A stretch of DNA of 49,676 nt from Triparma columacea (GCA_030267965.1 BRYA01000280.1:1-49676), one strand, 5' to 3'. Counted from the first letter of the stretch, positions 28,833-41,349 are shown. Made by a program: numbers and translations. Notes: generated by a model not told the origin, from the sequence alone.

Positions 28833-31800
28833 ATGACGAAGGGAGCTGGACCGAACGAGCCTTTCCGTCCAATCGTCCAAATATCCGAGTCCTATGATTT
28901 TACGTCTAATTCTCCGACTCAGCCAAGTGTGGCAAGCAAACAGGGCTTGTACAGCACTCGTGGACCAACCCCGAGAGGATCCAGGTTGATCAAGAGCAGC
29001 AATGTGGGGGGGTCATCTCATTCTGCCGGAGGGAGGGGTGTCACTGGTGATACAGTGAGTGTAATGACAAACGACTCGAAAATCGTAAAGTCGAAGGCAA
29101 GAGCCTCTGACTTTCTCAAGCAATCCCACAATAAGAGGAAGTCAATGAAACCCGCCGTCAACAAGGACGTCAGCTATAGGAAGGATGTTAATAAGGGAGG
29201 GCTGCTCAGTCGGATACCTCCGAGCTTGATACCTCGTCATATGGCCATGACAGAGAAGACGTTCATGCCCCCCGAGAATAAGGATCAGGAGTGCTGGTAT
29301 GACGACAACGAGAAGGTATGGGTGAGAGTAATATTTCCTCGCAGCGTACCAAGTGGAAGGAGGGACGTGGAACTCTTGGAGAGGTGGCTCGAAGAGAAGC
29401 TTTCAGAGTGCAAGAGGGAGGTGAGAGACTGGACAAATAAATGAAGAAAGTACTGCGACGATGGGTCGATGCTGCGAGCGTTGTTGGGCACATCGCATGA
29501 TCCTAACCCACTGACTCAACCGCTTTCATCACTCGTTGCAGGGGGAAATCACTGGAGCGACAATGGAGGAAGGCGTAAATGAACAGCTGAATGTTCTGAT
29601 GATTGGCTTCAGGGAGATTGTCCGGCAGACGGCCGTGGGGTGCGCCGAGAGGGGGATGCTGCTGGATAAGATATGGAAGTGTATTTCGTCCCTCCTGGAC
29701 AGTGTCGTGTCGCAGATGCAGGAGACCATCCTTTCGTGCGAAGAGAGGATGAATGCTTTAAATATAAGGGCGTCTCGGCATGAGGCCGACATCCTAGAGA
29801 TGAATCAGAGGCACGAGCAGGAGGTGAGGAACCTTCAGCAATCTATCGGGCACAAATGGGGGAAGAGAGTAGAGGTGCTCAAGAGGGCACTGATTGAGTC
29901 GGAAGAGAGAGCGGGGGGGATCGAAGGTTTCAGGCACATTATGAAAATTTGGTGGCCGAAATTTGGGCATTATAGCGATTCTGTTCTTCTCGAAATGGTG
30001 GGGGGAGAGGGGGGGGACGAGGAAGAAGAGGCAGAGGAGGAAGAGGAGAACTACCTGCTCCCTGACGAGGCCCTTGCCGCAGACATAAAGAGGATCGTCG
30101 ACAAGTGCCTCGTCAACTACTCGTTGGTCGAGAAGGATGAAGAGTTGGATGAGCATGAGGGGGTGCAGGGGCAAGCGCAGGAGCAGGCGGACGCGATGAT
30201 GAAGATGGAGTTGCCAGGGACTGGAAGCGGAGGGTCCAAGGAGAGGGGGAAAACCGTCAAGGAGAACCAGTCAGTATTCAAGAACTTAATGAATGTGGCG
30301 AATAATGCTAAGAGCGATATGGAGGAGATGGAGAAAACAATGGCCACCAAGGAGAGAGAGTACAAAAACGAGATAAGGAGGCTAAAACAGGAGGTGGACG
30401 GACTGAAGAAGAGGAACTCGACGCTGCACAACACGCTCGTTAAGAGCACCCATGTTGAGCCAGAGAAGCCCCCTGTAGAACCGGAGAGCAGGTTCAGAGA
30501 CGCGAGGAGAGAGTCGGCATTAGGGGGCAGGGCTAATCGCAGGACAAAGATTGGGGAGGGAGGAGTTAGTAGGTTGGACAGGGCGAGGAAGGAGGGTAAA
30601 ATATTAGGCCCGGGAAGGGTTCAGAGAGAAATGATAAGGTACATCAAGCAATTCATGGAATGGGAGAATGAGAGAATGGAGGGCTTGTTCGTCGGGGGCG
30701 ATGGGGCCCTCGGAAGGTGCTGGTGGGGGTTCAAGGAGCGATTCAGGAGCTTCGTGAGGATGAAGATCATGATGAAGAAGCCCGAGGATTTCTGGGCCGT
30801 CGATGAGGGTTGGAGCACCCTGACAAAGAGCGCAAGTCACTGGAGTAGACACATTGAGGCAGCCACGGGGAAGCGGTGCATGGACATGTTTGCGAAGCTC
30901 CTCGGGGTGGGGGGGGGGAAGGTAGGGGAGGACGAGCAGGAGAGACTCTGGCTGTACATGGCAAACATGGTCCACGAGCACTTCTCCTACGCCCTCGACG
31001 ACGGAGATGAGGCGCTGCCTGTTTGCAAGGTGCCCACAGAGAAGGGGAAGAGGGCCTTTTTGAAGGCTGTAGCAACCTTTGAGCAGGGGGGGTGGAGAGA
31101 GCTCCCGCCGAAGTTCGTGGACGATGTCAAGGAGAACATTTACAAACACAGCCAGGAGGAGTTCGGTGGCATGTGGGTCGACGCCTTCAGGCTGATTGAG
31201 ATTAGCTGTGAGGGCTGGAGCAAGTACGAGGGGTGGCTGAAGAAGGGCCTATTGCTGTTGGCAAGGGTGGCGAACGGTGGCGAACATGATGGCGATTGCG
31301 TGTCCTGGAGCGAGTTCAACATCATTGTGGACATTGTGCAACCCAGCCTCGCGGCCAACATGAGGATGTCTTTGTTTTACGCCTTCTCAGAGGCCGCTAT
31401 CAAAAAGGAGGGAAGGGAGTGGGAGGGAGAGGCTTTAGCGGAGGTAAGTGTGGGAGGGGGGGGCGGTGGCGAGAGAAGCGAGATGATATTTATTACAACC
31501 CTAACATCCTCCACTCACCGCAGGTCCTACTCCGGTACGGCCTGGGGCTCGAGAGGCTCAATGTCCTCTTCGTCCAGTCTCTCAGTGGCATCAAGGACAA
31601 CTTAGACGCCAAATGCGGCGAGGCCCTGGAAATCGCAAGGGAGAACATCGACGACATAACGGTGGCATTCGCCGGGAACGAGGAGAGGGACGTCCTGAGG
31701 GAGGTCGAGGGGAGGATGATACAGGTAGAGGAGCTGAAGGATAGGGTTCACAGGATGGGCTTCGCAGACAGAGATGGCATCATGCACGCCTATCTTGCCG

Positions 31801-32054
31801 CAATCTTTCTCCAGCACGAGATCGCACACTACGCCAAGGCCGCCAGGGAGGGAACCAAGGGAGCCGCAGAGTTCAGCACCGACAACCTCAGCCTCGCAAT
31901 TACCATGCACAACAAACTCATCGAGCGGAACAAATTCAATATATGGAAGAATTTTTGGGCCTTGAATCGGGAGAAGATGGAAATTGAAACCATGAGCTTG
32001 GCATCAAAGTCCCCACCGAGGTCACCCTCAAGGTCCCCAAATACCCTTAAGTAG
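28833..32054 (+). CDS. AXDND1-like axonemal dynein light-chain domain protein
   Basis: Exons 28833-29420, 29542-31443 and 31524-32054 (all phase 0; GTGAGA and GTAAGT donors) give 1006 residues, close to the ~1000 of animal AXDND1. After a basic disordered N-terminus come SLIPRHMAMTEKTFMPP and, spanning the exon 1/2 join, a p28 (Ax_dynein_light)-type segment with GFREIVRQTAVGCAERGMLL. A coiled coil follows (SEERMNALNIRASRHEADIL, then MATKEREYKNEIRRLKQEVD) and a long helical C-terminal half (HEIAHYAKAAREG). In inner-arm dyneins the p28 helix binds dynein heavy chains; AXDND1 proteins are known from cilia/sperm. Assignment rests on the CAERG helix, length and overall plan, so homology is likely but not certain. 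Confidence 0.55.
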
Positions 32055-32716
32055 CTAGCGCATGTTGTATACCAACACACTGAAGTTTAAGGCGTTCAAC
32101 AAATTCTCAATTTTTTTTTGGACCGAGGTGATATTCTTGTCAATACTAATTTATATTCGTATATATACTCTTTTCATGTATGTTGTACAACAAAATATTT
32201 ATCTTGAAAATTAAATCAGTTATGAAAATTTGATTATATCTGTGACAAATTTTTGAATATTTGTGTATCAATATTGATTCTAAATTTCTATGGTTGATTA
32301 ATGTATTTTCAAATGATTAATTATCCTTATTTGAAACCTTTAAAAAAATAATTTCACTATTTATCAAGATTCAATTTAAGAAACATAAATATACAAATTC
32401 ATGTTACAATTTGATACAGTAAGATACAAAATATTTTTCAAGTCTCAGTAAATCAATTTCATTTTGCCGATTTTTGTCAATTTTCAATTTGCAAGTGCAC
32501 ACGTCTTTTGTCATCTTTTTACGCACTAAACCCAACAAAGGATACATTTCTCATTTCTCCTCCCTACCCGAACCTTCTCTCCCTTTCGGATCGGTCACAC
32601 AAAAAATTACAGCCCAAACCAACCCACTCGACCGAACAGATTTCTCGCTGTTGAATCATACAAAACCCCCCCGCATCCCCAACTACTCCAACAACCTCTC
32701 CCGTTCCATTTCCGCC
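32055..32716. other. Gene-free AT-rich island (about 21% GC)
   Basis: By hand count 32101-32460 has 75 G+C in 360 bases (21%), while flanking genes are near 50% or above. It carries TA-rich strings (CGTATATATACTC, AAAATATTTATC) and no open frame of note. It lies between the stop of the AXDND1-like gene and the upstream region of the SET gene. The last ~200 bp (32500-32716) return to normal composition and form the SET promoter. Confidence 0.7.
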
Positions 32717-33782
32717 ATGATTGCGCTCCTACGTGTCTTAGTGATCTTCTTGTTTTCTCCTTCCCTGCTAAGTGCACATCCAAGTAACATGGATGATATG
32801 ATTAGTTGGGCGGTGGCAAATGGGGCTTTTGTGCACCCCTTGGTTGAGTATCGGGATGGAGGCATGTTTGCCAAGGCTGACCTCGAGAAGGGTTTAATTA
32901 TAACCAAGGTGCCGGTACATTTGGTTTTCGGCCTCAAGAAGGGAGGAGGTTATGACATCTGCGAACGTGTGAAAGCTATCGCCTCATACCGCGAAGACCC
33001 GGAGTCCTTCTGGTATCCATATTTCTCGAACATCCCCACAACTTGTCAGAGCCTCGGTTGCTACGATTTGGAATCCCTCTCCGACGTGCTCACGGTCAGG
33101 GGCACAATGGAGGCTAAGGACGTAGTTTGCAAAGACGACAACATGAATCTTTCGTCCTCCATCTTTGCCAGATACTTTAGTGAGGGTTTGATTCCAATTA
33201 TGGACTTGTTCAACCACCTTAGCCAGAGGTGAGAATGAAGGGGTCACTCGCGAGATGCCTCACGTTACACTCTGCATGTTCTCCTCGTGCTAAGCCTTTT
33301 CTCTCTCGCTGCTCCATAAACCCCCACGCGTGTGCAGCCCCTCCCAACACCTAGATCATTATATGGACTCGGAAGGCAACCTAGCAGGCTTTGTGTTAGC
33401 TCTCTCTCGGGCGCACGTCGCAGGGGAGGAAATTTACAACGAATACGGCGACATAGGGCCTTATGAACTTTATCGTCAGTACGGAATTCACCCCTCACTG
33501 CAAGTTTGGAACAAGGGGGCTTATGGGAAAAAGCAGATAATGGAGCCCTGCTTTGACCAGGTCCGACTACGGCTTGGCGAGTCGCGACACCGCGTGGAGT
33601 GCATAGCATCTCAGGGTTCGAACACCTCCGCTGAAATTATGGTCAACGAGATAAAGAAGGGGTATGACGTTGGAGATTTAGGAATGGTCAAGGGCGCGGC
33701 CCTTTGGATTGATAGGAACATAATTTTTGTACCAGAAGGCGAGGGCGAGGGCGAGGGCGAGACAATTGTGCATGGAGTATGA
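32717..33782 (+). CDS. SET-domain protein (SETD3/LSMT-like) with signal peptide
   Basis: Exons 32717-33228 and 33338-33782 (phase 2, donor GTGAGA) give 318 residues. The start ATG opens a hydrophobic leader MIALLRVLVIFLFSPSLLSA, a likely signal peptide, so the protein enters the secretory path or, in a secondary-plastid alga, the periplastid route. The SET core follows: FVHPLVEYRDGGMFAKADLEKG (SET-N), DLFNHL across the intron (the NH motif), and VAGEEIYNEYGDIGPYELYRQYG (the GE..Y.YG motif with catalytic Tyr region). This is the order of class VII Rubisco-LSMT/SETD3 methyltransferases, which methylate Lys or His of non-histone proteins. It is short, with little left of the substrate-binding domain, and ends in a GEGEGEGE repeat. 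Confidence 0.7.
33736..33762 (+). repeat. GAGGGC hexanucleotide repeat
   Basis: In-frame tandem GGCGAG units at the 3' end of the SET gene, coding GEGEGEGE. Confidence 0.7.
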
Positions 33783-33811
33783 CAAGTAAGTAAACTCTAC
33801 TTTGGGTCTCT

Positions 33812-33866
33812 TCAGGGCGCACGTTGCAGGGATAAGGTATTTACAACGAATATGGCAACGCCTGGG
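33812..33866 (+). pseudogene. Decayed duplicate of SET exon 2 fragment
   Basis: CAGGGCGCACGTTGCAGGG and ATTTACAACGAATATGGCAACG repeat, with changes and a one-base shift, 33407-33450 of the SET gene (the AHVAGEEIYNEYGD codons). It starts just after a CTTCAG that would serve as an acceptor. This points to a fossil of a tandemly duplicated exon. Confidence 0.6.
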
Positions 33867-33969
33867 TTGTACGAAGAATAATTTTGGCACAGCAAAGCAC
33901 ATCACAGCACATTTTTGAATCTTATCATATCATATTGTATTTACACAAATTGTACACACAGAGAGGCAT

Positions 33970-36900
33970 TTATAGGCCGAGCACCGCTTCAATATGACCC
34001 AGCATGGCACTGTTCACTTTTCTAACCGCCTCAATCAAGTGATCCCCCATCAAACTATACAAGGTGATGATGAGCGTCCTGCAGCTCATCTTAATGTCAG
34101 GTTTGCTGTCCCCGACGCACCGCAAGGCCACTGGGACAACGTTCTTACTGACGAGGTTTATGGCAATCTTGTTGCTATTGCTGCTCTGGAAAATCCTCGG
34201 GACAACATCACTGAGCTTGAGAATCATAAAACTCTTGGATTTCCCGTTGGAGCTCTCTATTTGGTTGCAGTATGGCTGGCACAGCAATTTTGGGTCGATG
34301 CTTTGCGTGAGAGAGTCAATGATCCTCTTGGCTAGAGTACTAAGTTTGGGTGTTCGAGTCAGGTTTCCCACCAGGGCCGGCACGAGTACCCCCAGCACGC
34401 TGCCCACCGCCCCTCCCAGTATTTCAAGGCACCTTCCCACCCCCTCCAAGGCCAAGATGTTGACCTTGGTGTTGCCGTCCGAGAGCTTCTCACAAAGGCG
34501 ATCAATGATGGTGACAAATTTGCTCGAGTTCGCTATTTTGTCAGGTTGCTTCAGTACCATCTCTACGACCTCCGAAACTGAGACGATGTGAGGAAGAGTG
34601 GGAGGTTGGCTATCATATTAGACGCGTTGCGAAGGATGAAGCTCACCCCTTTTCGCGCTCGCTTTGCTCCCCCCCCCCTCCTCACCTGCGTCTCTCCTTT
34701 CACTCCAGTCCTTGCTCCTCATCTTTTTCAAACTTTCTTGCAAAATCTCAATGTCAGCATGACGAAGTTCGGCATGGTTTACTCCTCCAAGGGACCCACC
34801 CGACGTCTTCCGTTCCCGTTCCCGTCTACCGCCTTTGACGCTCTTCGCCGCCGGAAAGCGCGCTGCGTTAAGGTTGCTACCGCTGATTTCCATAATGTCG
34901 TCCTCCTCATCTTCAATCCCGTCTGGTCCCTTCCCAAGGTGGAGGCCGCCTTTGGCCGGTGTGTGAAAGAGGCCGGACCTCATCCCTTTCTCAACTTTGG
35001 CGTAGACATCCCTAGGAAGAGCCTCTTGGAGTGTATGCTCTTCCACAACATTGTTCTGCATGAGCATCACCGCTATTTGCCTCCCGAAGCTATGCCGAGC
35101 GAAGCGAATCACGAAAGGGGGTAAGGGACAAAAATGAAGATTTGAGGCGACGAGGAGCGCAGTATTGAGGTTTGAACCTCACCTTCTCGTCTCCCCGTTT
35201 CTATCCTGGCAGAACTGAGCCAGAACCTTGAGTAATTTCACGAGATCTCTGTTGCCCTGGAGCTTCCCAGGGTCGGCTCTCTGAATGCATCTCAGCACAA
35301 CTGCCGCCGACTTTGCCCTGACAGCGGGGAGCTTGCTACCTGCAGATGCAAGGAAAGCATTGAGGCACCTCATGTCACTGGCGTTTGAAATGACAATGTC
35401 TATGCAGCTGTCTGCACTTTCGCAAAGGAAACCGTTCGTGTCGGCGAGTCTACGAGTCGTCGTGGAAGGAAAGATTTTGGTGAGAAAGAACCATACGCAA
35501 AATATATATACAATAAACACTGCGCTTCGCCCCCCGCTTCACTTCCCACTTACCTCTTCAACAACGCAGGTGCCACCAAATTCAGCTCTGGATCCATCGC
35601 TCTTCCTAATCCTAACCACATATCACCAATGGTCAGGATGGCATTCTTTGCAACGGCAGAGCGAAGGTTGTCGACAGCCTTCAGGACGCTCCTCAAAACG
35701 CTGTGAACGTGACCCCCGAGGAGGTTGCAGTGGTGCAAAGCCAGCCTTCTCACACTGTTTAGTGTGTGGAATATTTCAGGCCATTCCTCAACTTCAATCT
35801 TGGTGAGGACCCTGTTAAGCTCCTGCTGGGGATTCGGCGAAGGCCGAATGTCATCCGTGGTCAAATAATCGTGAGCCTCCGCCCGCAAACTGCTGCTCAC
35901 GTGCTCCTCGCCTCCAAACATGATGTTCGTTTTGGAATTGGGTGTCTGTGCAGCAGAAGCCCAATTTCCTTCGTCTCCGAAGTGGTCTCGTGGCTTCTTG
36001 ACGGCCTTTTTCCCCGACAGGTTGACTCTCTTACTCTTCTTAGGGCTCTCCTTCTTCTTGGCTACATGCGACGAAGAATTGTGTTTACTCCCATCATCCT
36101 GATCCATATCAGTTGTGTCCAAGCCACTCTGCTTGCTCCGAAGGTTCTCCCTCAGTTGCTCCTTCTTAAGTCGTTCTTGCCTCCTCCTAGTCGCCAAGCT
36201 CACAGTCTTTGTAGGACTCGAAGGCGGCAACCCGCCACCCCCATATTCAACGCTCCCATCAGAGTCCATTGAATCAATCATATCCAGGTTATATCCACTG
36301 CTACCTCCCCCCCTGAGAGGACGATCCTCGTCAAATATTTCCTTCTTTCCTCCTCCGTTTAATTGAAGTTGCTGTTGCATGTCGTTTTTCCTGTCCATCC
36401 TAGCGATAACATCGACCGTCTCGATGTTGGTTCTGCTCCCGTCCGATTTATATTTCCCGACAGGCACGGGTGTCCCCGGACCGTGAATTGGGTCGTCGTA
36501 ATTTGAAGATGCGAGGGAGCTATCTTCGCTTTGCTTTCTCGGCCTCCTCTCGTCCGCGTTGGACGCCGACAGAGCCCTCCTGGCGGCTCTCCTCGACGCC
36601 TGTCTTTTCTTGACAACATTCAGAGGGTCCTCTCTCTTGATTATTGGAGAAAGGGATCCGCTGTCCCTGGGCGAATCATCGTACTCGTCGTCTCTAACTC
36701 TCACCGACGGAGGTGTGAAGCCAGGAGGAAGGGTTTTCATAGCTGGCGGCTTCTTACCCCCACTGTTGGCGCCGCCGGCAGGAGACTGCCAGGAGGGCAC
36801 ATAAGAGGAGTTGCTGGGTAGAATTTCTTCTATTTTTGGAGAGGTCTTTTTCCCCCTATTCTTGTCCCCCCTTCGACCTCGAGAGTGGCCTCCGCCGCTT

Positions 36901-39115
36901 TGTTCCGGCGGCGTAGAAAGGTCGAGCTGCTTCAGCTGGGCATTGTTGTTCTCCATGCTTGGGCTCGACTCGAGCGTTTCGAAGACTCCCTTCATTTGAA
37001 TGGGCATCTGCGATGATAGGTGGGAATTAGTAAGAGTTGCGACGTGCGAGGCAGATTGCGAAGAGGCACACTTGTCGATTCTTACCTCGCCAAAAGATTG
37101 CACCCTCATCAATTTGTTGAATTTGTCGTCGTTCAGCCTCTCGATCGAGTCGATGGAATCGTTGTCCGACTCGAACGATTCGTTCCCCACGTTTCTGTGC
37201 CTATTCATATTCATGCCAACCCTGCTAATGGGGCTGGCGGAAAGACTATTGCTGCCTCCCTTAACGGCATGGAACCCCTTGCCGTCGTATTTGTTGCCAT
37301 TGGCCATAATATCCTGCAGCTCAGAGCTGCTGTCGGACCGCAACGCAGGCGTAGACGAAGGCTTTTGAAACACTACTTTGCCCGTCGACTTGCTGAGGGT
37401 GGGAAGATTCTCAGGGAGGAAGGACAGCCGCCGTTCCAAGCGCACAATAGTATTTCTGTCCGAGAGCAGTTGCATGGACCTCATTACGGACGGAACGTTG
37501 ATGTTGGCGCCCATGACGTGCTGCAGACAAGCGTAAAACTCAAGCGCGACGAACCTAACGTCTTCGTAAGGGTAGTCCAAGAGGACAGCTACATCGCTCA
37601 TTAAGCCCCCGGTATCAAAGTCCACACCTCTCTGACCCATCACCAGCAGACCAGCGCAACAGATGGTCGTCGCGTTGATCAAGAAGCGACTCCTCTCTTG
37701 AGAGCCTTCCCTGGCAGAAGATGTTATCGTCGGGGAGACGTGGGACAGGACGGCGCCCGCTCCGAGTAGCTCGCACAGCCTGTGCATGACCCTGAAGACA
37801 GAGTTTATCACCTCGTCGTTACTATTCGACAGGATAGATACAAAAAAGGGCATTATGACGTCCATCGAGATTGAAAACGTCTGAGGGGAGTAGGTAGCTA
37901 TCTCTTCCATGAGGCCGAGGACCAAGATGACAACCTTGTTAGAGGGAGACGTTACGTGAGACAGGACAACGTCGATGAAGAGAGGAAGGGTGGGGATGAT
38001 CGTCTCCCGAGTGATTTTTGTGGAATTTCTGACTGATGTGAAGGACTCGGTCGCCTTCTTGAGGGCTTTTGCCACCTTGGAGGCCTCGACATCTCCGCTG
38101 GGTTTTTGAAGGAGCTTGGCAATCTTCTTGGGGAGGAAGGAGTAGACAAGGGTGTCATTGGAGGACGACGACATGATATTAGGCTCGGAGGAGGGAGCCT
38201 TTGGGGCCGGTGGGCCAGAGAGCGGTTGCGTCTCATTATATATCTGATCTGAATAGTAGTTGACTAGCTCCTCGTGCACACCACCCAACTCGTCAACCTT
38301 GCTTTCGAACCAGTCTTTCCTCTCCTTCCACATCCACCCCAAGACCGAGAGAGAGGACTGTACGATGTCATCGTTGACATCTGCGGGGGATTGGGGATAA
38401 GAACGGGGACTTAGTTATTTAGTGGCGTGACCGAGACGTTAGTCCAGTCGACCTCCCTCTTACTCACCTCTCACACGGCCTATGGTCCCCTCAAGCAGCA
38501 AACCAAACATTTCCTCCATCGAAGGCTTCCTGCTCTTCCTCAACCCCTTGAGCAAGCGAAGGATAATTTTCACGCTCATCAACCGCACGTTGTGGTTGTC
38601 GTGCTCCAGACCGTGGGAGACTATCTCGTCGACTATGAAGAGGCGGAGCTCGTAGAATTTTGTGAACATCAACAAGGTCCTGCACACCTCATCCTGGTGG
38701 GAGGGGGAGGGAAGTCGTGCGCGCGTGGGGGGTAAGGGAACGAACGGGGCGGCAATTCCTCCCGGGCGCGGCTCTTCTCCTTCCTCACCTGTAAGTCCAC
38801 ATCACAAAAGCAACTTATCACAGACGAAACAACACAGCCAAAGAGCATCTCGGCGTCATCCTTCAGCAGGGGTATCGAATCCTGCAGCAGGTTCAACACG
38901 GCTACCGGCAATGCGATAGGATCCTCCTCCCCTCTGTCAAATGAACTGCGAGAAATGTCCCCGTCACCAGATTCCCCAGTCCACTCGTCCAGCAAGGAAG
39001 ACAGCATTACGAACAGCTTGACGGGGTTTTCCACCGCATGGCGCAGCTGATCGACGGACTGGATGGTCGTCTGCAGCGAACGGAGGGAGGCCAACCTATC
39101 CCCTGCTGCAGACAT
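33970..39115 (-). CDS. TOGARAM1/crescerin-like TOG-array protein
   Basis: Exons 39115-38789, 38693-38468, 38380-37086, 37007-35554, 35449-35183, 35089-34686 and 34577-33970 join in phase to 1526 residues. N-terminal HEAT/TOG repeats cover about 1-330 (CFCDVDLQDEVCRTLLMFTKF, NDDIVQSSLSVLGWMW, ETIIPTLPLFIDVVLSHVTS). A long basic disordered middle follows. The C-terminal TOG array includes NRVLTKIEVEEWPEIFHTLN, VKAVDNLRSAVAKNAILTIG and SKDWSERRDAVSEVVEMV. The tail TOG with FQSSNSNKIAINLVSKNVVP closes it. TOG domains bind tubulin; TOGARAM/crescerin proteins regulate axonemal microtubules in cilia. The 78-nt segment 37008-37085 is open in frame but has strong splice sites, so an alternative 1552-residue form is possible. 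Confidence 0.8.
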
Positions 39116-39539
39116 TGCTTTCGGTTAGTGTGAGTGTGGGGGGGGGGGCCTCTAAGGCGGAGGAGCGGTATATCAACAAAGACAGGTCAGCTAATACTCG
39201 TATTACGCCCGAGAGAGGTTAAAAATTGAACTGAGCGACAGTAGCTTCCGTGGAGATGGATTGAAATGGGGGCAAGCTTCTCAAGCAGTCGGGGAGTAAA
39301 ATTAATTGAGCAAAGGCCGAAAGGCAAGAGTCTCGGGTCTAAGAGCAGAGAAGAAATTCACCCTATCCACCAAGCCATTTGAGGTCTCCTTGCTGCTCTT
39401 CTCGTGATTGTTTTGAGTTGAATACGAATTGACAGTAATTTGACGTACTATCCTACATCGCGACGAACTGAAACGTCCAAAAAGTGAAGAAAAACACCAG
39501 CACCCGTGATTTTGGTTAGTGATTTGGGTTAGTTTTAGG
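39116..39539. promoter_or_regulatory. Divergent promoter region between TOGARAM-like and GPALPP-like genes
   Basis: 424 bp without a gene. G-rich run at 39133-39147. No TATA box at a convincing distance and no repeat noticed. Confidence 0.35.
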
Positions 39540-41349
39540 ATGACTAGTGAATCATTTAGTGACACGTCGACATCTGGTAGTAGTTCTTCATCACATTATA
39601 AGAAGGACAAAAAGGAAAAGAAGGAAAAAAAGGAAAAGAAGGAGAAAAAGGAAAAGAAGGCAAAGGCAGACAAGAAGGCAAAGACCGCAGACAAGAAGTC
39701 AAAGCACGACAAGAAGGACAAAAAGGACAAGAAGGACAAAAAGGATAAGAAGAGTAAGAAGGACAAGAAGCACAAGAAGGAGAAGAAGAGTAAGAAAAGA
39801 AGGAGGGATGATAGCACAGACGAGAGCTCAGAGGAAGAGAGCGAAGTTGGGTATGTTGGGGGGTTAGGAGGAGGCGTGGGGGTACCTATTGCCCTTGCTC
39901 TTCAGTCTCTCCTCGAGGCTCACAAGGCGCTGGTGACCGACTTGCCCCTTTTCCTCATGCAGCTCGGGAGCGGGGAGGAGCTCAACATCAGTGGGGTTCC
40001 AGATGACAGCCTTCGGGAGAGCCTGAGAAACGTATTCAACTCCCTCCAGTCGTTCGGGGTCGAAGAGAAGGGCAGCTACGAGTTCCAGTGGGGCATGGCA
40101 AGGTTGAAGGGGGACGAGTACGCCCTGCTGAGGATCATTGACAGCCTGCTCGACGACATGGGGCTGACGCTAGGGGCAGTCGCGGAGGTGGAGATGGAGC
40201 AGGTGAGAGAAACCCATGGCGGGCCAGGAGGAGGGGGGACCTTTCGCGCTGCACCGGAATGCCCCACACACCTAACCCCCCCCCCCCCCGCCCCTTACCT
40301 TTTTTATCGTGCAGAGGCAGGTCATCGCAAAGAGGGAGAGGGAGGAGAGGGAGAAGGCCGAGAAGGAGAGCACTTTAAACAGGGCGAAAGGGATCGTGTT
40401 AAAGCTCATGGCGGAGAAGGGGGTGGAACTCGGCGAGGAATTGAAGGGGATGATGGGCATGGTTGTAGAGGGGGAGGTTGTGGTTTTGGGAGGCATCGAA
40501 GACGAGAACATGAGAATAATGCTTGAGGGTTTGTTGGTCTGCGCTGGGTTGGTTGGAGGGGAGACCGACGACGGGGAGAAGGGGTTCGTTCTTGGAGAAG
40601 GGGCGGGGGCGAGGGAGACGAAAAAAACCGTGAGGGAGCTCATGAGGATTTGCGACCATCCAGACCCAAAGGAGGGACTGGCTGAGTTGGCGGCAATGGA
40701 AAGGGGAGAATCCTCAAGGGGACCTGCGAGGGGGCCCCAGGGACCACCCAGAGGTCCGGTGAAGGGGCCCGCGAGGGGGCCACCACAAAACCTTCCAGAT
40801 GGAGACTCTTCCGACGACGACGATTACGGGGTCTCCAAGACCAGGACGGGCAACAAACCCTCCTTGGACGAAGTCAAGGCCATGGCAGCGAAAAGGAACC
40901 ACGACATGCTGGTCGCGAAGGGCCTCGCATTGCCCAACACCGATGGCTCTGCTGGGGGGAGGGAGGAGTGGATGATGGTACCAGGAGAGCACAACTTCCT
41001 TGACGGGCTCAAGGCAACGGAGGTTATCAAGAGCAGAGGCTTCAAGAATGAGAAGGGCGGCAACAAGGAGGCGGAAGCGGAGAAGATCGTCGACCCCGAA
41101 GTCCAGAGACAGATGGAGGAGCTCCAGAGAGAGCACGATGAAATGAGAGGGCCCTCGCTCATGGATTTGCATAGGGACAAGAAGCAGATGGAGAAGGAGG
41201 AAAAGGCCAAGGCCAAGGGGGGGAAGTGGGACTGGAGCAGGAAAGAGCTGGATGCAGGAAGGAGGGTGGACAAGAACAATTTGAAGAACTTGATGAACGG
41301 GAAGGAGGGACTTAGAGACAAGTTTCAAGGCTCCGTGATGAAATTTTAA
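39540..41349 (+). CDS. GPALPP1-like protein with DUF3752 domain
   Basis: Exons 39540-40202 and 40315-41349 (phase 0) give 565 residues. The N-terminus is a Ser patch followed by a highly basic KDKKEKKEKKEKKEKK block. The middle is helical (LLEAHKALVTDLPLFLMQLG). Then come GPxRGPP repeats and GDSSDDDDYG, and finally the DUF3752-type C-terminus: REEWMMVPGEHNFLDGL, MEELQREHDEMRGPSLMDLH, KWDWSRKELDAGRRVDKNNL, ending GLRDKFQGSVMKF. GPALPP1 proteins share the WM.VPGE segment and the terminal DKFQ region; their function is poorly known (nuclear, possibly RNA-related). The N-terminal domain does not resemble animal GPALPP1. The GTG-initiated shadow frames here are products of the basic repeats. Confidence 0.7.

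Noticed and set aside
32474..32716. Upstream extension of the SET frame (81 codons)
   Set aside because: No ATG in the extension; composition is promoter-like, and the ATG at 32717 gives a clean signal peptide.
33600..33640. GGGTTCGAA, like a tRNA T-arm
   Set aside because: It lies inside the SET coding exon; no acceptor stem or anticodon arm could be drawn around it.
39596..39817. Ser/Leu/Phe-rich frame on the - strand
   Set aside because: Reverse of the Lys-rich repeats of the GPALPP-like gene.
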